Source: GAS368 sp965227745
GTDB taxonomy: Bacteria > Verrucomicrobiota > Verrucomicrobiia > Opitutales > Opitutaceae
Reading direction: 5' to 3'
DNA: 64,000 nt
Assembly: GCA_965227745.1 (NCBI GenBank)
Contig: OZ245769.1
Location: forward strand, 2,666,001-2,730,000
This document shows positions 1 to 7,347 of the stretch, one piece after another. A program made the translations under genes and the position numbers. The notes under the pieces were generated by a model. It did no database searches. It saw nothing but the letters and a program-made list of their open reading frames with translations, and had not been told where the DNA came from. Position 1 is the stretch's first letter. Each line of letters starts with the position of its first letter.

Positions 1-18
1 GAGTCTTCCGAGTTCCCC

Positions 19-51
19 GGCACCGGCCCCCAGGCCGGTGCCTCTTTTTTT
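19..51 (+). terminator. Rho-independent terminator of a gene left of the window
   Basis: A perfect 10-bp stem (19-28 with 33-42, GGCACCGGCC) closes a CCCA loop and is followed by a T-rich tract at 43-51. It would end a plus-strand gene that lies before the window. Confidence 0.85.
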
Positions 52-612
52 CCCCATGGTCGAAAAAATCCGCCCACCGCCGGCAAACTCCGAACAGTGG
101 AAGAAGCCTTCGCCACCGCCCATCAGCCGGAACGATTCAGTTGCGAGTTGAGTGCTGAGCGTTGATCGCAAAACCAAACACTGAATCAGCAGCTCAAGCG
201 AGTAGACCATCTCGGCTCCCCTGAAGATCGGTCGCTCAACTCTCAACTCCCCACTCTCAACTGCCTGAGCCCGGCTCAGCGCGCCACCCCGCGAACCTCG
301 GCTTACCACTTCCCTTCACCCCGCCTTTTTTGCGCCCTCTGCGCCTCCTTGCGGCCAAAGATCCTCCGCTCTCTGCCCCCTTCCGTGCCTTCGCGACCAG
401 CTGCCCCTCCACTAGCCCCCGCCCACCCCAAACTCTTCGTTTCCCTTTGTTCACCCCTCATTCCCTCACTCCCTAAATCCCTTCCGTCCCTCACTCCCCC
501 ACTCCCCGCTGAGTAGGTCATCCCATCCTCCCGCCTACGTACAACACCCGCCGCCCAACCTCGCGCAATTTGCCCGCCCCCGCTGTCCAAACCTGCGCCT
601 ACCAAACTAACC
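52..612. other. Intergenic stretch with repeat fragments
   Basis: I see no convincing gene here. The stretch is strongly C/T-rich on the plus strand. It holds a CTCAACTCTCAACT-type repeat at 233-261, a degenerate reverse copy near 136-160, and a TTTTGCGCC...TTGCGGC repeat at 324-360 that recurs at 15.5 and 18.3 kb. The last part must contain the promoter of the small lipoprotein at 613, but I cannot place -35 and -10 boxes with confidence. Confidence 0.6.
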
Positions 613-759
613 ATGAAAAATAAATTCCTCCTTCCCCTTGCTCTCCTCGCCTCGCTCACCGCGATGCTCTTCACCGGCTGCAACACCATCCAGGGCGCCG
701 GCAAAGACGTCGAAAAAGCCGGCGACAAAATCCAAGACGCCGCCCAGCGTAACAAGTAA
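613..759 (+). CDS. Entericidin-like small lipoprotein
   Basis: This 48-residue protein starts MKNKFLLPLALLASLTAM and has a lipobox ending in FTGCN at about residues 20-24, so it should be acylated on Cys and anchored in a membrane. The mature part (TIQGAGKDVEKAGDKIQDA) matches the entericidin A/B family, small lipoproteins linked to envelope stress. The ORF is short but has a signal peptide, a lipobox and its own terminator at 889-930. No antidote or toxin partner lies beside it. The family call rests on the recognisable GxGKDVExAGDxIQ pattern; the physiological role is inferred only from the family. Confidence 0.85.
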   Translation: MKNKFLLPLALLASLTAMLFTGCNTIQGAGKDVEKAGDKIQDAAQRNK

Positions 760-888
760 GCAAACCCTTTCGCGCCACCCCGGCCTCGGCTCCGCGTGAC
801 CGACCCTGCGGCCCCCGCCGCCCGCGTCCCTCCGCCACCCCGATCCGCCCCCGTCGCGCTCCCCTGATCGTTCGCAGCTCAAAAAAGT

Positions 889-930
889 AAGCGGCGTCCC
901 GTCTCACCACGGCGCCGCTTATTTCGTTTT
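889..930 (+). terminator. Probable terminator after the entericidin-like gene
   Basis: The arms AAGCGGCG (889-896) and CGCCGCTT (913-920) pair perfectly across a 16-nt loop and are followed by ATTTCGTTTT. It is the only good terminator downstream of 759. Confidence 0.65.
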
Positions 931-1026
931 AATACCAAAGTCTGTTGAGTTTTTGATTTTTCAGTAGCCGCGAGCGCCAGCGAGTGGAGGCTGGGGTATC
1001 GTCCAAATATCAACAGACGTCGGTAT
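930..1026. repeat. MITE-like element with terminal inverted repeats
   Basis: The ends are inverted copies of about 17 bp: ATACCAAAGTCTGTTGA at 932-948 and the complement of ATACCGACGTCTGTTGA ending at 1025. Between them is GTAGCCGCGAGCGCCAGCGA (964-983), an element that recurs near 15.26, 39.55, 39.70 and 39.89 kb. No coding capacity. The size and layout suggest a small non-autonomous mobile element, but no transposase is seen in the window. Confidence 0.6.
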
Positions 1027-1067
1027 AAAAAGTCCCGCCCGCCCCATCCCCCTCCGACTTTTCGTGC

Positions 1068-1575
1068 CCGCCGTGTGTGTTTCGTAGGCCCCCCGATTCC
1101 ATTCAGCATCCGTTGACCATCCGCAGATAAATAATTCTCCATCATCACCCCGCATAAACACCGCGCTCCCTTCCTCTGATCCCCACGCTTTCGTGTCGTT
1201 CGTGTGTTTCGTGGGCCACCCTGCGTTATCCTGCATCCGCGCCCCTCCGCGCCCTCCGCGCCCTCCGCGGTTAAAGAAGTCCCACTCTCCCCCGCACCCT
1301 CATTCACTCATCCCCCCGCTTTCGTGTATTTCGTGTGTTTCGTGGTTCCAACTGCCTTGTCCGGCATCCGTGTCGATCCGTGTTCATCCCTGGTTAAAAA
1401 ATCATCTGGTCCTTCCCCTACGTCTCTTCGTGTCCATCCGTGATTGAAAATCCCGCCCCACCCCACGGCCCGCCTTTATCTTCTTTCGTGTGTTTCGTGT
1501 GTTTCGTGGGCCCTCTCCGTCTGGGCTGTAGTCGCACCATCCGCGCCAATCCGCGCCATCCGCGGCAAAAATCAA
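1068..1575. repeat. Composite array of ~10-nt-period intergenic repeats
   Basis: Two motifs alternate over about 500 bp: a TTTCGTGTGTTTCGTGG type (1076-1087, 1186-1219, 1321-1346, 1484-1510) and an ATCCGCG/ATCCGTG type ending in CGCGGTTAAA or CGCGGCAAAA (1097-1130, 1231-1278, 1368-1398, 1428-1450, 1537-1570). Each has near-10-nt spacing of a C(G/C)GTG/CGCG core. The intervals look like repeated units of 100-150 bp. No protein is supported here on either strand. The same motifs recur singly in many other gaps. Confidence 0.75.
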
Positions 1576-1601
1576 AACGCTATAATCTAAATCCAAAAAA
1601 C

Positions 1602-1634
1602 AAAAAACCCCCGGCGCTTTCGCACCGAGGGTCT
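1602..1634 (-). terminator. Terminator downstream of the EF-hand gene
   Basis: A 10-bp stem (1608-1617 with 1622-1631) has a GAAA tetraloop on the minus strand and runs into TTTTTT at 1607-1602. The plus-strand side also ends in TCTTTT, so it may act in both directions. It lies 70 bp after the EF-hand stop; the spacer holds several TTCGAA motifs. Confidence 0.75.
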
Positions 1635-1702
1635 TTTAAAATCTAACTAAATCGATCGAACGAAGTTCGAACTAAGTTCGAAAAAATTCGAACGACGCGG
1701 GC

Positions 1703-1960
1703 TTATTTACCCTCGTCCTTCTTCTTCTTCTTCTCGGCCTTGGCCTTCTCCATGTCGGCCTTCAGCGCGGCTTCCTCGTCCGGGTCGAGCTTGCCGTTGC
1801 CATTCTTGTCATACTTCTTGAGATCAGCCGCGTCCTTCTTGGCCTTCTTTTCGGCCTTGGTGGCGGCGTCATCCGCGGCGCGAGCGGCCGGGACGATGAA
1901 CATACCGGCAACAGCGAGAACGCTGGCCAGCAGGGTAACTTTAGAGGTGAATTTATTCAT
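1703..1960 (-). CDS. Small exported EF-hand protein
   Basis: An 85-residue protein with an N-terminal signal peptide (MNKFTSKVTLLASVLAVAGM, cleavage likely after ARA) and a lysine-rich mature part. It carries one EF-hand loop, DKNGNGKLDPDE, with Asp/Asn/Asn/Lys/Asp/Glu at the calcium-coordinating positions; a second loop is missing, so it may pair with another protein or bind weakly. The ATG at 1960 is preferred over a start 27 bases upstream because it begins the signal peptide. Proteins of this sort are common in Verrucomicrobia and their role is unknown. It has its own terminator at 1602-1634. Confidence 0.8.
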   Translation of the reverse strand: MNKFTSKVTLLASVLAVAGMFIVPAARAADDAATKAEKKAKKDAADLKKYDKNGNGKLDPDEEAALKADMEKAKAEKKKKKDEGK

Positions 1961-2008
1961 AGGGCGTGGGCAGACAATCCCAGCCACCGAGGGAAATCCA
2001 GCAGATTT

Positions 2009-2926
2009 TCATAACCATGAAACTACTTGGTTACTCACGCGCTCCAAACGTTTATAATTGGCAACAGCACTTGGCATCGTGAGCAGCGCCCGCTTCAGCC
2101 CCGCCGCCGCCCCCGGATCGCGCGCCACCGCATCCAGTCGATGCAACGCGATCCGTAAACCGAATACAACGCCACCCGTTTGCGGTAGCGCCACAAGCGC
2201 TTGATGCTCCACGCGCAGCCACAGCCGCTCCGGCGTCGTCGGCCCGCCCGGCGGCGCCAATCCCCGCGCCGGGTGCAGGTTCAATTCGTCCGTCGCCGCC
2301 AGCCCCCAGTTGTCCCGGTAAAACGCCACGCCCGGCTTCAGCCGCGACAAAAACTGCTGGATCGGCGACCCCAGCGCGTCGTTCAGCCCCGGCACCACCC
2401 CATGGATAAAATCCAGCGTGTGCCCCAGCTTCTCCTCCAGCGTCCACCCCGTCGGAAAACACAACGCCCCACCCCGCAGCCGAAACCGCCCCGCCTCATC
2501 CCGCGATAAAAAGATCACATCCGGCTCCAACACCGCCCCCAGCTCCGCCATCGCTTCGACTCCGCGCGCCTCCGCCGTCCCCATCGCGCGCTCCATCACC
2601 CGCTCCGGCGCGATCCCCCACGCCCGCACCATCGCCGCAAACTCCGCCAGCAACGGCACCCCCTCCGGCGTCAACGCCGCATAACGATCGCGCGACTCCG
2701 CAAGCCACCGCGCCCGCTCCGCGAGCACCGCGCCACTCGCATCCCGCACCGCAAAAAATTCCCGCGGCTCCCCGCGCCGCAACGTCAGGTGAAACCGAAA
2801 ATCCCCCTCCGGAAAAAGTTCAGCAAGTGCAGACACGACCCCGCCAGATGACAGCGAGCACCACCCAGAGGACAGCCCAAAATCCACCTCCCCTGATTCC
2901 AAGTCACTCCCCCATCTCCCCAACAA
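2009..2926 (-). CDS. Heme-dependent oxidative N-demethylase-like protein (DUF3445)
   Basis: The sequence has the family's recognisable blocks: EEKLGHTLDFIHGVVPG, LKPGVAFYRDNWGLAATDEL, and WLRVEHQALVALPQTGGVVF. This matches the DUF3445/HODM alpha-subunit-like family, whose characterised member is a heme enzyme that demethylates methylated amines. The three blocks lie in order in the second half. The start is unsure: the longest reading begins with TTG at 2926, while GTG at 2836 would begin just before ALAELFPEGDFRFHL and give a length closer to the family. No partner subunit genes lie next to it. The substrate here cannot be told. Confidence 0.8.
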   Translation of the reverse strand: MLGRWGSDLESGEVDFGLSSGWCSLSSGGVVSALAELFPEGDFRFHLTLRRGEPREFFAVRDASGAVLAERARWLAESRDRYAALTPEGVPLLAEFAAMVRAWGIAPERVMERAMGTAEARGVEAMAELGAVLEPDVIFLSRDEAGRFRLRGGALCFPTGWTLEEKLGHTLDFIHGVVPGLNDALGSPIQQFLSRLKPGVAFYRDNWGLAATDELNLHPARGLAPPGGPTTPERLWLRVEHQALVALPQTGGVVFGLRIALHRLDAVARDPGAAAGLKRALLTMPSAVANYKRLERVSNQVVSWL

Positions 2927-2975
2927 TTTGAACAGGAAGATCGGAAAGCACGGGAAGAAAAATCAAGCCTCCCAG

Positions 2976-3002
2976 CTCTGTGCCTCCGTGCCTCTGTGGT
3001 TC
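2976..3002. repeat. CTCTGTG-type intergenic repeat
   Basis: CTCTGTGCCTCCGTGCCTCT followed by GTGGTTCA: one copy of the ~10-nt-period family. Read on the minus strand it is the ACCACAGAGGCACGGAGG form that also brackets the GxxExxY gene at 22.8-23.3 kb. Confidence 0.75.
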
Positions 3003-3155
3003 ATTCCGAAAATCCGCCCCGCCCAAACCCACAGCATCCGCCCGCTCAGGACTCTTCGTTCCCTTCGTTTCCTTCTGTTCAAAAAAATCCGTCCTCCGTC
3101 TTCTGCGTTACTTCCTCCGCCTTCTGTTCGCCGGCACGCCCTCGCGCTCGCGCGC

Positions 3156-5729
3156 CTACGGCCGCACCACGAGCTGCGTCCGCCGCGCGCGCTGAAAATA
3201 CTTCTGCGCAAACGCCGCGAGATCCGCCACCGTCACCGCGTCGATGCGCGCATCGTATTTCTTCCACGCATCGGCCGGCTGGCCCTGCAGGATATTGAGC
3301 GAGGCCTGCAGCGTGCGCGCCCCATTCGTCTGCATCGATTGGCGCTGGCCGGCCTTGAGGCGCGTCTGGCAGCGGCGTAGCTCCACCTCCTCGACGCCCC
3401 CCGCCTGCACGCGCGCGATCTCCGCATCGATCTCCGCGATCACCTCGCCCTCCTTGCCCGGCTGCGTGCCCGCGATGAAGTAAAACATGCCCGTATCCAG
3501 CCCGAGCACGCGCCCCGAGCGCACGAAATACGCCAGCCCCTTTTCCTCGCGCACGCGCTCAAAGAGCCGCGACGCCATGCCGCTGAAAAGTTCATCGGCG
3601 ACCTCGCCCACATAATAATCCGGCGCATGCACGCGCGTCCCGGGAAACGCCTGCAGCACCACCGCCTGCTCCCGCGGCTGCTTCTCGGTGAAGTCGCCGA
3701 TCTCCGCAGGAAAATCGATCTCGCTCACCGTCTCCGCGCGCGCCGGCGCCTTCGCCTTGGGTAGCTTCGCGAGAAACGCTTTCAACTTCGGCCCGAGTTT
3801 CTTCGAATCGAAATCGCCCGCCACCGCCAGCACCACATTCGGCCCGACAAAGAGCCGCTGGTGCAGCGCCCGCAGCGCGGCCGGCGTGAGCGCCTTCACT
3901 CCCGCCTCGTCGCCGCTCGCATCGAGCGCCAGCGGATGCAGACCAAAGAATTTTTTCCGCAACAGCTTCCGCGCGACGGTGACGACGTCGTCCGCGTCCT
4001 GGGCCAGAGCCGCGAGTTGCGCGTCGCGCTCCAGTGCAAAGGTCCCCGCGACAAACTTCGGCGCGAGGATCGCATCCGAGATCACGGCGAGCGCGCGCTC
4101 CCAATCCGGGGGCAGCACCTCCGCCGATACGCCGATGCTATTGTTGCCCGCGAGCGGGTTAAACGATCCGCCCACTTCCTCGATGAATTGCGCCACCTGC
4201 GCCGCGGTGCGCTTGCCCGCGTCTTTCGTCAGCATCGTGCTGAGGAGCGAAGTCGCCCCGCGCTGCCCGGCCGCTTCGAAGAGCACGCCGCCATTGGCCA
4301 CGAGTCGGAAGTTCAGGTTGGGCAGGCGATGGTTCGGTTGCAGCAGCAGCCGCGCCCCGTTGGCCAGCGTGATAACCTCGAAATCCTTCGTGGCCTTGTG
4401 CGCCGCGGCGGTCGCGTCGACCGTCTTCGCCGCTGCTTTCGGATTGAGCGAGACCGAGGTGAGGCGCGAGGGGATCAGATACTGTTTGAGCACGCGCTTG
4501 ATATCCGCCGGCGTCACCGCCTTCAGCTCTTGGAAATACGCCCGGCTGTGGTCGAGGTCGCCCACCACCACTTCCGCGGAGCCGAGGCGCGAGGCCTGCC
4601 CGCTCATCGTTTTGCGCGAATTGATTTCGCCCACCACGATCTGGCGCATCGCCTTTTTGAGCTGCGCGGGCGTGAAGCCTTTCGTCGCGCACCGCGTGAG
4701 CACCTTTTCGATCGCCGTCGTCGCCGCGAGGCGTTTGTCGGCATCCGCCGTGTAGCCGATGCAAAAGAGTCCGCTCGAGCCGGGATTCCAACTCGAGGCA
4801 TCGATCGTGTGTACGAGTCCCGCCTTCTCGCGGATCTCCTGCCAGAGCACCGAGCTGTCGCCGCCGCCGAGGATCGTCGCCAGCAGGTCCAGCATCGGCG
4901 CATCCGCGTGCGAGAGACCGGGGATCGGCCAGGCCAGCGCGCCGCGCGTCACTTCCACATCCTCGTAGCGATGCTCCGCGCGGGGCGCGAGTTGTAGTGG
5001 TTCCGTGGGTACAAGCACGGGCGCGAGGCGCGCGCGGGGCGTCGCCCCGAAATGCTCCTCCACCGCCGCCCGCGTCGCCGCGAGATCGATGTCGCCCACG
5101 ATCACCACCACGAGATTGTTCGGCACGTAGCGCGCGCGGTAGTAGCCCACGAGGTCATCGCGCGTCACCGAGGAAAACACGTCCTTGTGCCCGATGATCG
5201 GCTGGCGATACGGATGCTCGCGAAACGCCGTGGAAAAGAGCGCGTCCCACAACCGGTTGTCCGAATCGTCTTTCGTCATCGCGATCTCGCGCAGGATCAC
5301 GTCCTTCTCCTTCGCGGTTTCGTCCGCCGGCAGCGTCGAGTGCAGCACCGCGTCCGCCAGCAGATCGATCGCGACCGCCGTGTGCTCACTCGGCAAATCG
5401 ATGTAATACACCGTACGGTCAAACGTCGTGTACGCGTTGATGTAACCGCCATGCGCTTGCACGCTCGCGGAGATTTCCCGGCCTGCGCGGCGCGCCGTGC
5501 CTTTAAAGAGCATGTGCTCCAGATAGTGCGAGAGGCCCGCGCCGAGGTGCTCGCCTTCGTGCAAGCTGCCCGTTTTTACCCACACCTGCACCGACGCCAG
5601 CGCCGCCGAGCGGTCGGGCTTGAGGATCAACGTGAGACCATTTTGCAGCACGGTGCGCTCCACCGGCTCGTTCCAAAATGGATCGAGCAAACGCAGATCA
5701 GCGGAAACCGAAGGCAGGGATTTGGACAT
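3156..5729 (-). CDS. M16 (insulinase-family) zinc peptidase, two-domain
   Basis: An 857-residue protein made of two M16 halves. The first half has the inverted zinc motif H68-Y-L-E71-H72 (GLSHYLEHMLFKGTA) and the downstream EKDVILREI segment that supplies the third metal ligand. The second half (from about residue 430) lacks the HxxEH motif, as is usual for the non-catalytic half that helps bind substrate. The C-terminal R/Y region (FVRSGRVLGLDTGMFYF) fits the substrate-closing domain. No signal peptide is seen, so it is likely cytoplasmic and would degrade peptides. It stands alone, 58 bp after no obvious operon partner, and its start ATG at 5729 opens MSKSLPSVSADLRLLDPFW. Confidence 0.92.
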   Translation of the reverse strand: MSKSLPSVSADLRLLDPFWNEPVERTVLQNGLTLILKPDRSAALASVQVWVKTGSLHEGEHLGAGLSHYLEHMLFKGTARRAGREISASVQAHGGYINAYTTFDRTVYYIDLPSEHTAVAIDLLADAVLHSTLPADETAKEKDVILREIAMTKDDSDNRLWDALFSTAFREHPYRQPIIGHKDVFSSVTRDDLVGYYRARYVPNNLVVVIVGDIDLAATRAAVEEHFGATPRARLAPVLVPTEPLQLAPRAEHRYEDVEVTRGALAWPIPGLSHADAPMLDLLATILGGGDSSVLWQEIREKAGLVHTIDASSWNPGSSGLFCIGYTADADKRLAATTAIEKVLTRCATKGFTPAQLKKAMRQIVVGEINSRKTMSGQASRLGSAEVVVGDLDHSRAYFQELKAVTPADIKRVLKQYLIPSRLTSVSLNPKAAAKTVDATAAAHKATKDFEVITLANGARLLLQPNHRLPNLNFRLVANGGVLFEAAGQRGATSLLSTMLTKDAGKRTAAQVAQFIEEVGGSFNPLAGNNSIGVSAEVLPPDWERALAVISDAILAPKFVAGTFALERDAQLAALAQDADDVVTVARKLLRKKFFGLHPLALDASGDEAGVKALTPAALRALHQRLFVGPNVVLAVAGDFDSKKLGPKLKAFLAKLPKAKAPARAETVSEIDFPAEIGDFTEKQPREQAVVLQAFPGTRVHAPDYYVGEVADELFSGMASRLFERVREEKGLAYFVRSGRVLGLDTGMFYFIAGTQPGKEGEVIAEIDAEIARVQAGGVEEVELRRCQTRLKAGQRQSMQTNGARTLQASLNILQGQPADAWKKYDARIDAVTVADLAAFAQKYFQRARRTQLVVRP

Positions 5730-5786
5730 GAAGATAAGTAGTACTACGCAGAAGCGAAATACCGCTTCCGCTTCCTAAAAAACGCC

Positions 5787-6233
5787 TTACGCGGCGCCAA
5801 AAGCCTCGCTCGCCGAGGCCCCGCCCCCGCTCCGGGCGCGTTTGGTCGGTTGAAAGGGCTTCACGAACGCCGTCTCGAAGTCATACACGTCCGCGAAATC
5901 TTCGCGGCGGTCACTCTCGGTCTTTGAGAACACGTTGTACTCGATGAGGTTAAATACGATGTCGCCGAAGTGCGAACAGCGATCCACGCCCCACGCATTG
6001 AGCACCGTTTTGGTCAGCGGACCGAATTGATCGAGCGCATATACCCGCAAACCGTCCAACAGCTCCGCCCCGGACACGTGTCGCGATTTTTCCGTGCGCG
6101 CCGCATCCCGCTTACGCAACTCCTTGACTGTGTGATCTAAGCCCAAGCGCACGAAATCATAGGCCTTCCGGTCGAAGCGTGGGTCTTCTTTGCAGATGAG
6201 GCTGACGATCTCGGCGAAATCGGGGTCTTGCAT
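5787..6233 (-). CDS. Minf_1886-family conserved protein
   Basis: The sequence (FAEIVSLICKEDPRFDRKAY, then FVRLGLDHTVKEL, HVSGAELLDGLRVYALDQFG and WGVDRCSHFGDIVFNLIE) matches a family known from Verrucomicrobia and Planctomycetes as Minf_1886 or Plancto_Ver_chp. No function has been shown to my knowledge. The ATG at 6233 begins MQDPDFAE, the usual family start; a GTG nine codons upstream at 6260 is also open. The last 25 residues are low-complexity. It is divergent from the Fur-type regulator at 6378, with 144 bp between, so the two may share control. Confidence 0.82.
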   Translation of the reverse strand: MQDPDFAEIVSLICKEDPRFDRKAYDFVRLGLDHTVKELRKRDAARTEKSRHVSGAELLDGLRVYALDQFGPLTKTVLNAWGVDRCSHFGDIVFNLIEYNVFSKTESDRREDFADVYDFETAFVKPFQPTKRARSGGGASASEAFGAA

Positions 6234-6377
6234 GAGGAGCAGGGGCGGAGATTGGCACACGCCAGCCCTTCGCGCAACCCTCCGTTCCGCCCAACTGTTA
6301 CCCCCTGGCTCTCCGCGTTATTACCCACGGACAAAGGATTGGCATTAGTGCGCCACGGCGTAACAAAGAAGTCACCA
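6234..6377. promoter_or_regulatory. Divergent control region, Minf_1886 gene / Fur-type gene
   Basis: The 144-bp gap separates two divergent starts and must hold both promoters. AAAGAAG at 6364-6370 is a plausible ribosome site for the regulator ATG at 6378. A TTGGCATTAGTG stretch lies near 6340. I could not identify a clear Fur box. Confidence 0.4.
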
Positions 6378-6908
6378 ATGATCGCTTCAACTCAAACGAA
6401 TCACCCGCTGGTCGCTTCCAAGACCGGCGTGCGGACCCAGACCCCCATTGAAGTTGCGACCGCCAAGCTTAAGTCCGCTGGCTTGCGAATCACCCAGCCG
6501 CGCATCGCGATTTTGGCCGCGCTCAACAAGTGCGCCAAGCCCACGAGCATCGAGCAGCTGCACGCCGATCTCGGCTCCACCACTTGCGATCTCGTTACTG
6601 TTTACCGCTGCATGGCCGCCTTCGAGGAGATCGGCCTGGTGCGCCGCGCCTTCTTCCACAACGGCACCGCCCTCTACGAGATCAACCTCGGCCAGCCCAC
6701 GCGTTATCACGTCGTCTGCAAGTCCACCGACCGCGTCGAGGAACTCGATGCCGAGACGTCCGCCGAGCTCAGCCGCACGCTCAGCCAGATCGAAGACACC
6801 CTCCGCGCCCGCGGCTACGGCGAACTCGGCCACATCGTCGAGTTCTTCGGCGTCTCCCCCCAGGGCAACCGCGCCACCGCCGGTGTATCCACTCCGGAAG
6901 TACGCTAA
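6378..6908 (+). CDS. Fur-family regulator with degenerate metal sites
   Basis: A 176-residue protein with the Fur winged helix (LKSAGLRITQPRIAILAAL, then DLVTVYRCMAAFEEIGLV with the recognition helix) and the dimerisation half. Against E. coli Fur, the HHHDH-L-CLDCG block is reduced to RYHVVCKSTDR: one His and one Cys remain, the CxxC zinc pair is broken, and the His of helix 2 is replaced (AKPTSIEQ). Only E in LYE and that His stay of regulatory site 2. It may sense something other than iron or zinc, or act without metal. The ATG at 6378 has an AAAGAAG upstream. A strong terminator follows at 6934. Confidence 0.9.
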   Translation: MIASTQTNHPLVASKTGVRTQTPIEVATAKLKSAGLRITQPRIAILAALNKCAKPTSIEQLHADLGSTTCDLVTVYRCMAAFEEIGLVRRAFFHNGTALYEINLGQPTRYHVVCKSTDRVEELDAETSAELSRTLSQIEDTLRARGYGELGHIVEFFGVSPQGNRATAGVSTPEVR

Positions 6909-6933
6909 ACCGCCCCACCCTTCATTTTCAAAA

Positions 6934-6963
6934 AGCGCGCACCACCCGGTGCGCGCTTTTTTT
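6934..6963 (+). terminator. Terminator of the Fur-type gene
   Basis: A perfect 10-bp stem (6934-6943, AGCGCGCACC, with 6948-6957) encloses an ACCC loop and is followed by seven or more T. It lies 26 bp after the stop. Confidence 0.93.
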
Positions 6964-7054
6964 GTATCCATTTTCCCAGCACACTCCGCGTTTCTCACGC
7001 ACCCGACGTTCCATCGCTACCATAGAGCGACGCTTTTCCCGCTCACCCGCCCAC

Positions 7055-7090
7055 CTCTTTCTCTTTCCTCTTTATCGTTCTCTTTCTCTC
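7055..7090. repeat. CTTTCTCTTTCC-family intergenic repeat, copy 1
   Basis: CTCTTTCTCTTTCCTCTTTA, then TCGTTCTCTTTCTCTC. A near-identical copy is at 10735-10770 and an inverted pair lies before pheS at 28803-28898. Confidence 0.75.
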
Positions 7091-7135
7091 GGCCCCAAGG
7101 CCCTCGAGCCCCCCACGCCCGCCTCGCCCATCCCC

Positions 7136-7180
7136 TCCGAGGGTAGGGCTCGACCTCCGGGCGAACCGTCAGGACTCCCG
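7136..7180. repeat. GACCTCCGGGCGAACCGTCAGGA repeat, copy 1
   Basis: The segment GAGGGTAGG...CGACCTCCGGGCGAACCGTC...AGGA recurs almost unchanged at 44746-44783. Both copies are intergenic. The rest of the 6964-7347 gap holds the CTTTCTCTTTCC repeat at 7055 and the CTCAACTCTC repeat at 7311, and no gene. Confidence 0.75.
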
Positions 7181-7310
7181 CGTCTCCCCTCAACCCCATC
7201 ATCAAAAGAGCGCCGCGCCCATAACGGAGCGGCGGTTTCCCAACTGCCGACCCCTTGAGCCCCGCTCCCCGCCGCGCCCTTCAGCCCCGCGCGCTCCCGC
7301 TCACCCTCCG

Positions 7311-7340
7311 TCTCTCAACTCTCATCCCTCAACTCTCAAC
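7311..7340. repeat. CTCAACTCTCAAC-family repeat
   Basis: TCTCTCAACTCTCATCCCTC followed by AACTCTCAAC, directly past the 3' end of the transporter gene. It belongs to the family seen at 233, 12641, 15608-15690, 41382 and 46436. Confidence 0.7.
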
Positions 7341-7347
7341 CCCCTCC

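Noticed and set aside
1068..1575. A CRISPR array
   Set aside because: The repeats are short, degenerate and unevenly spaced, lack unique spacers of constant length, and no cas gene is present.
1193..1646. Short frames in the 1.2-1.6 kb gap
   Set aside because: They translate the repeats themselves (FVCFVG, RNTRNTRK-type strings) and have no leader or family match.
6073..6084. GGACACGTGTCG inside the Minf_1886 coding region as a fourth operator
   Set aside because: It lies within a gene remote from the pectin region and has one mismatch; treated as chance.
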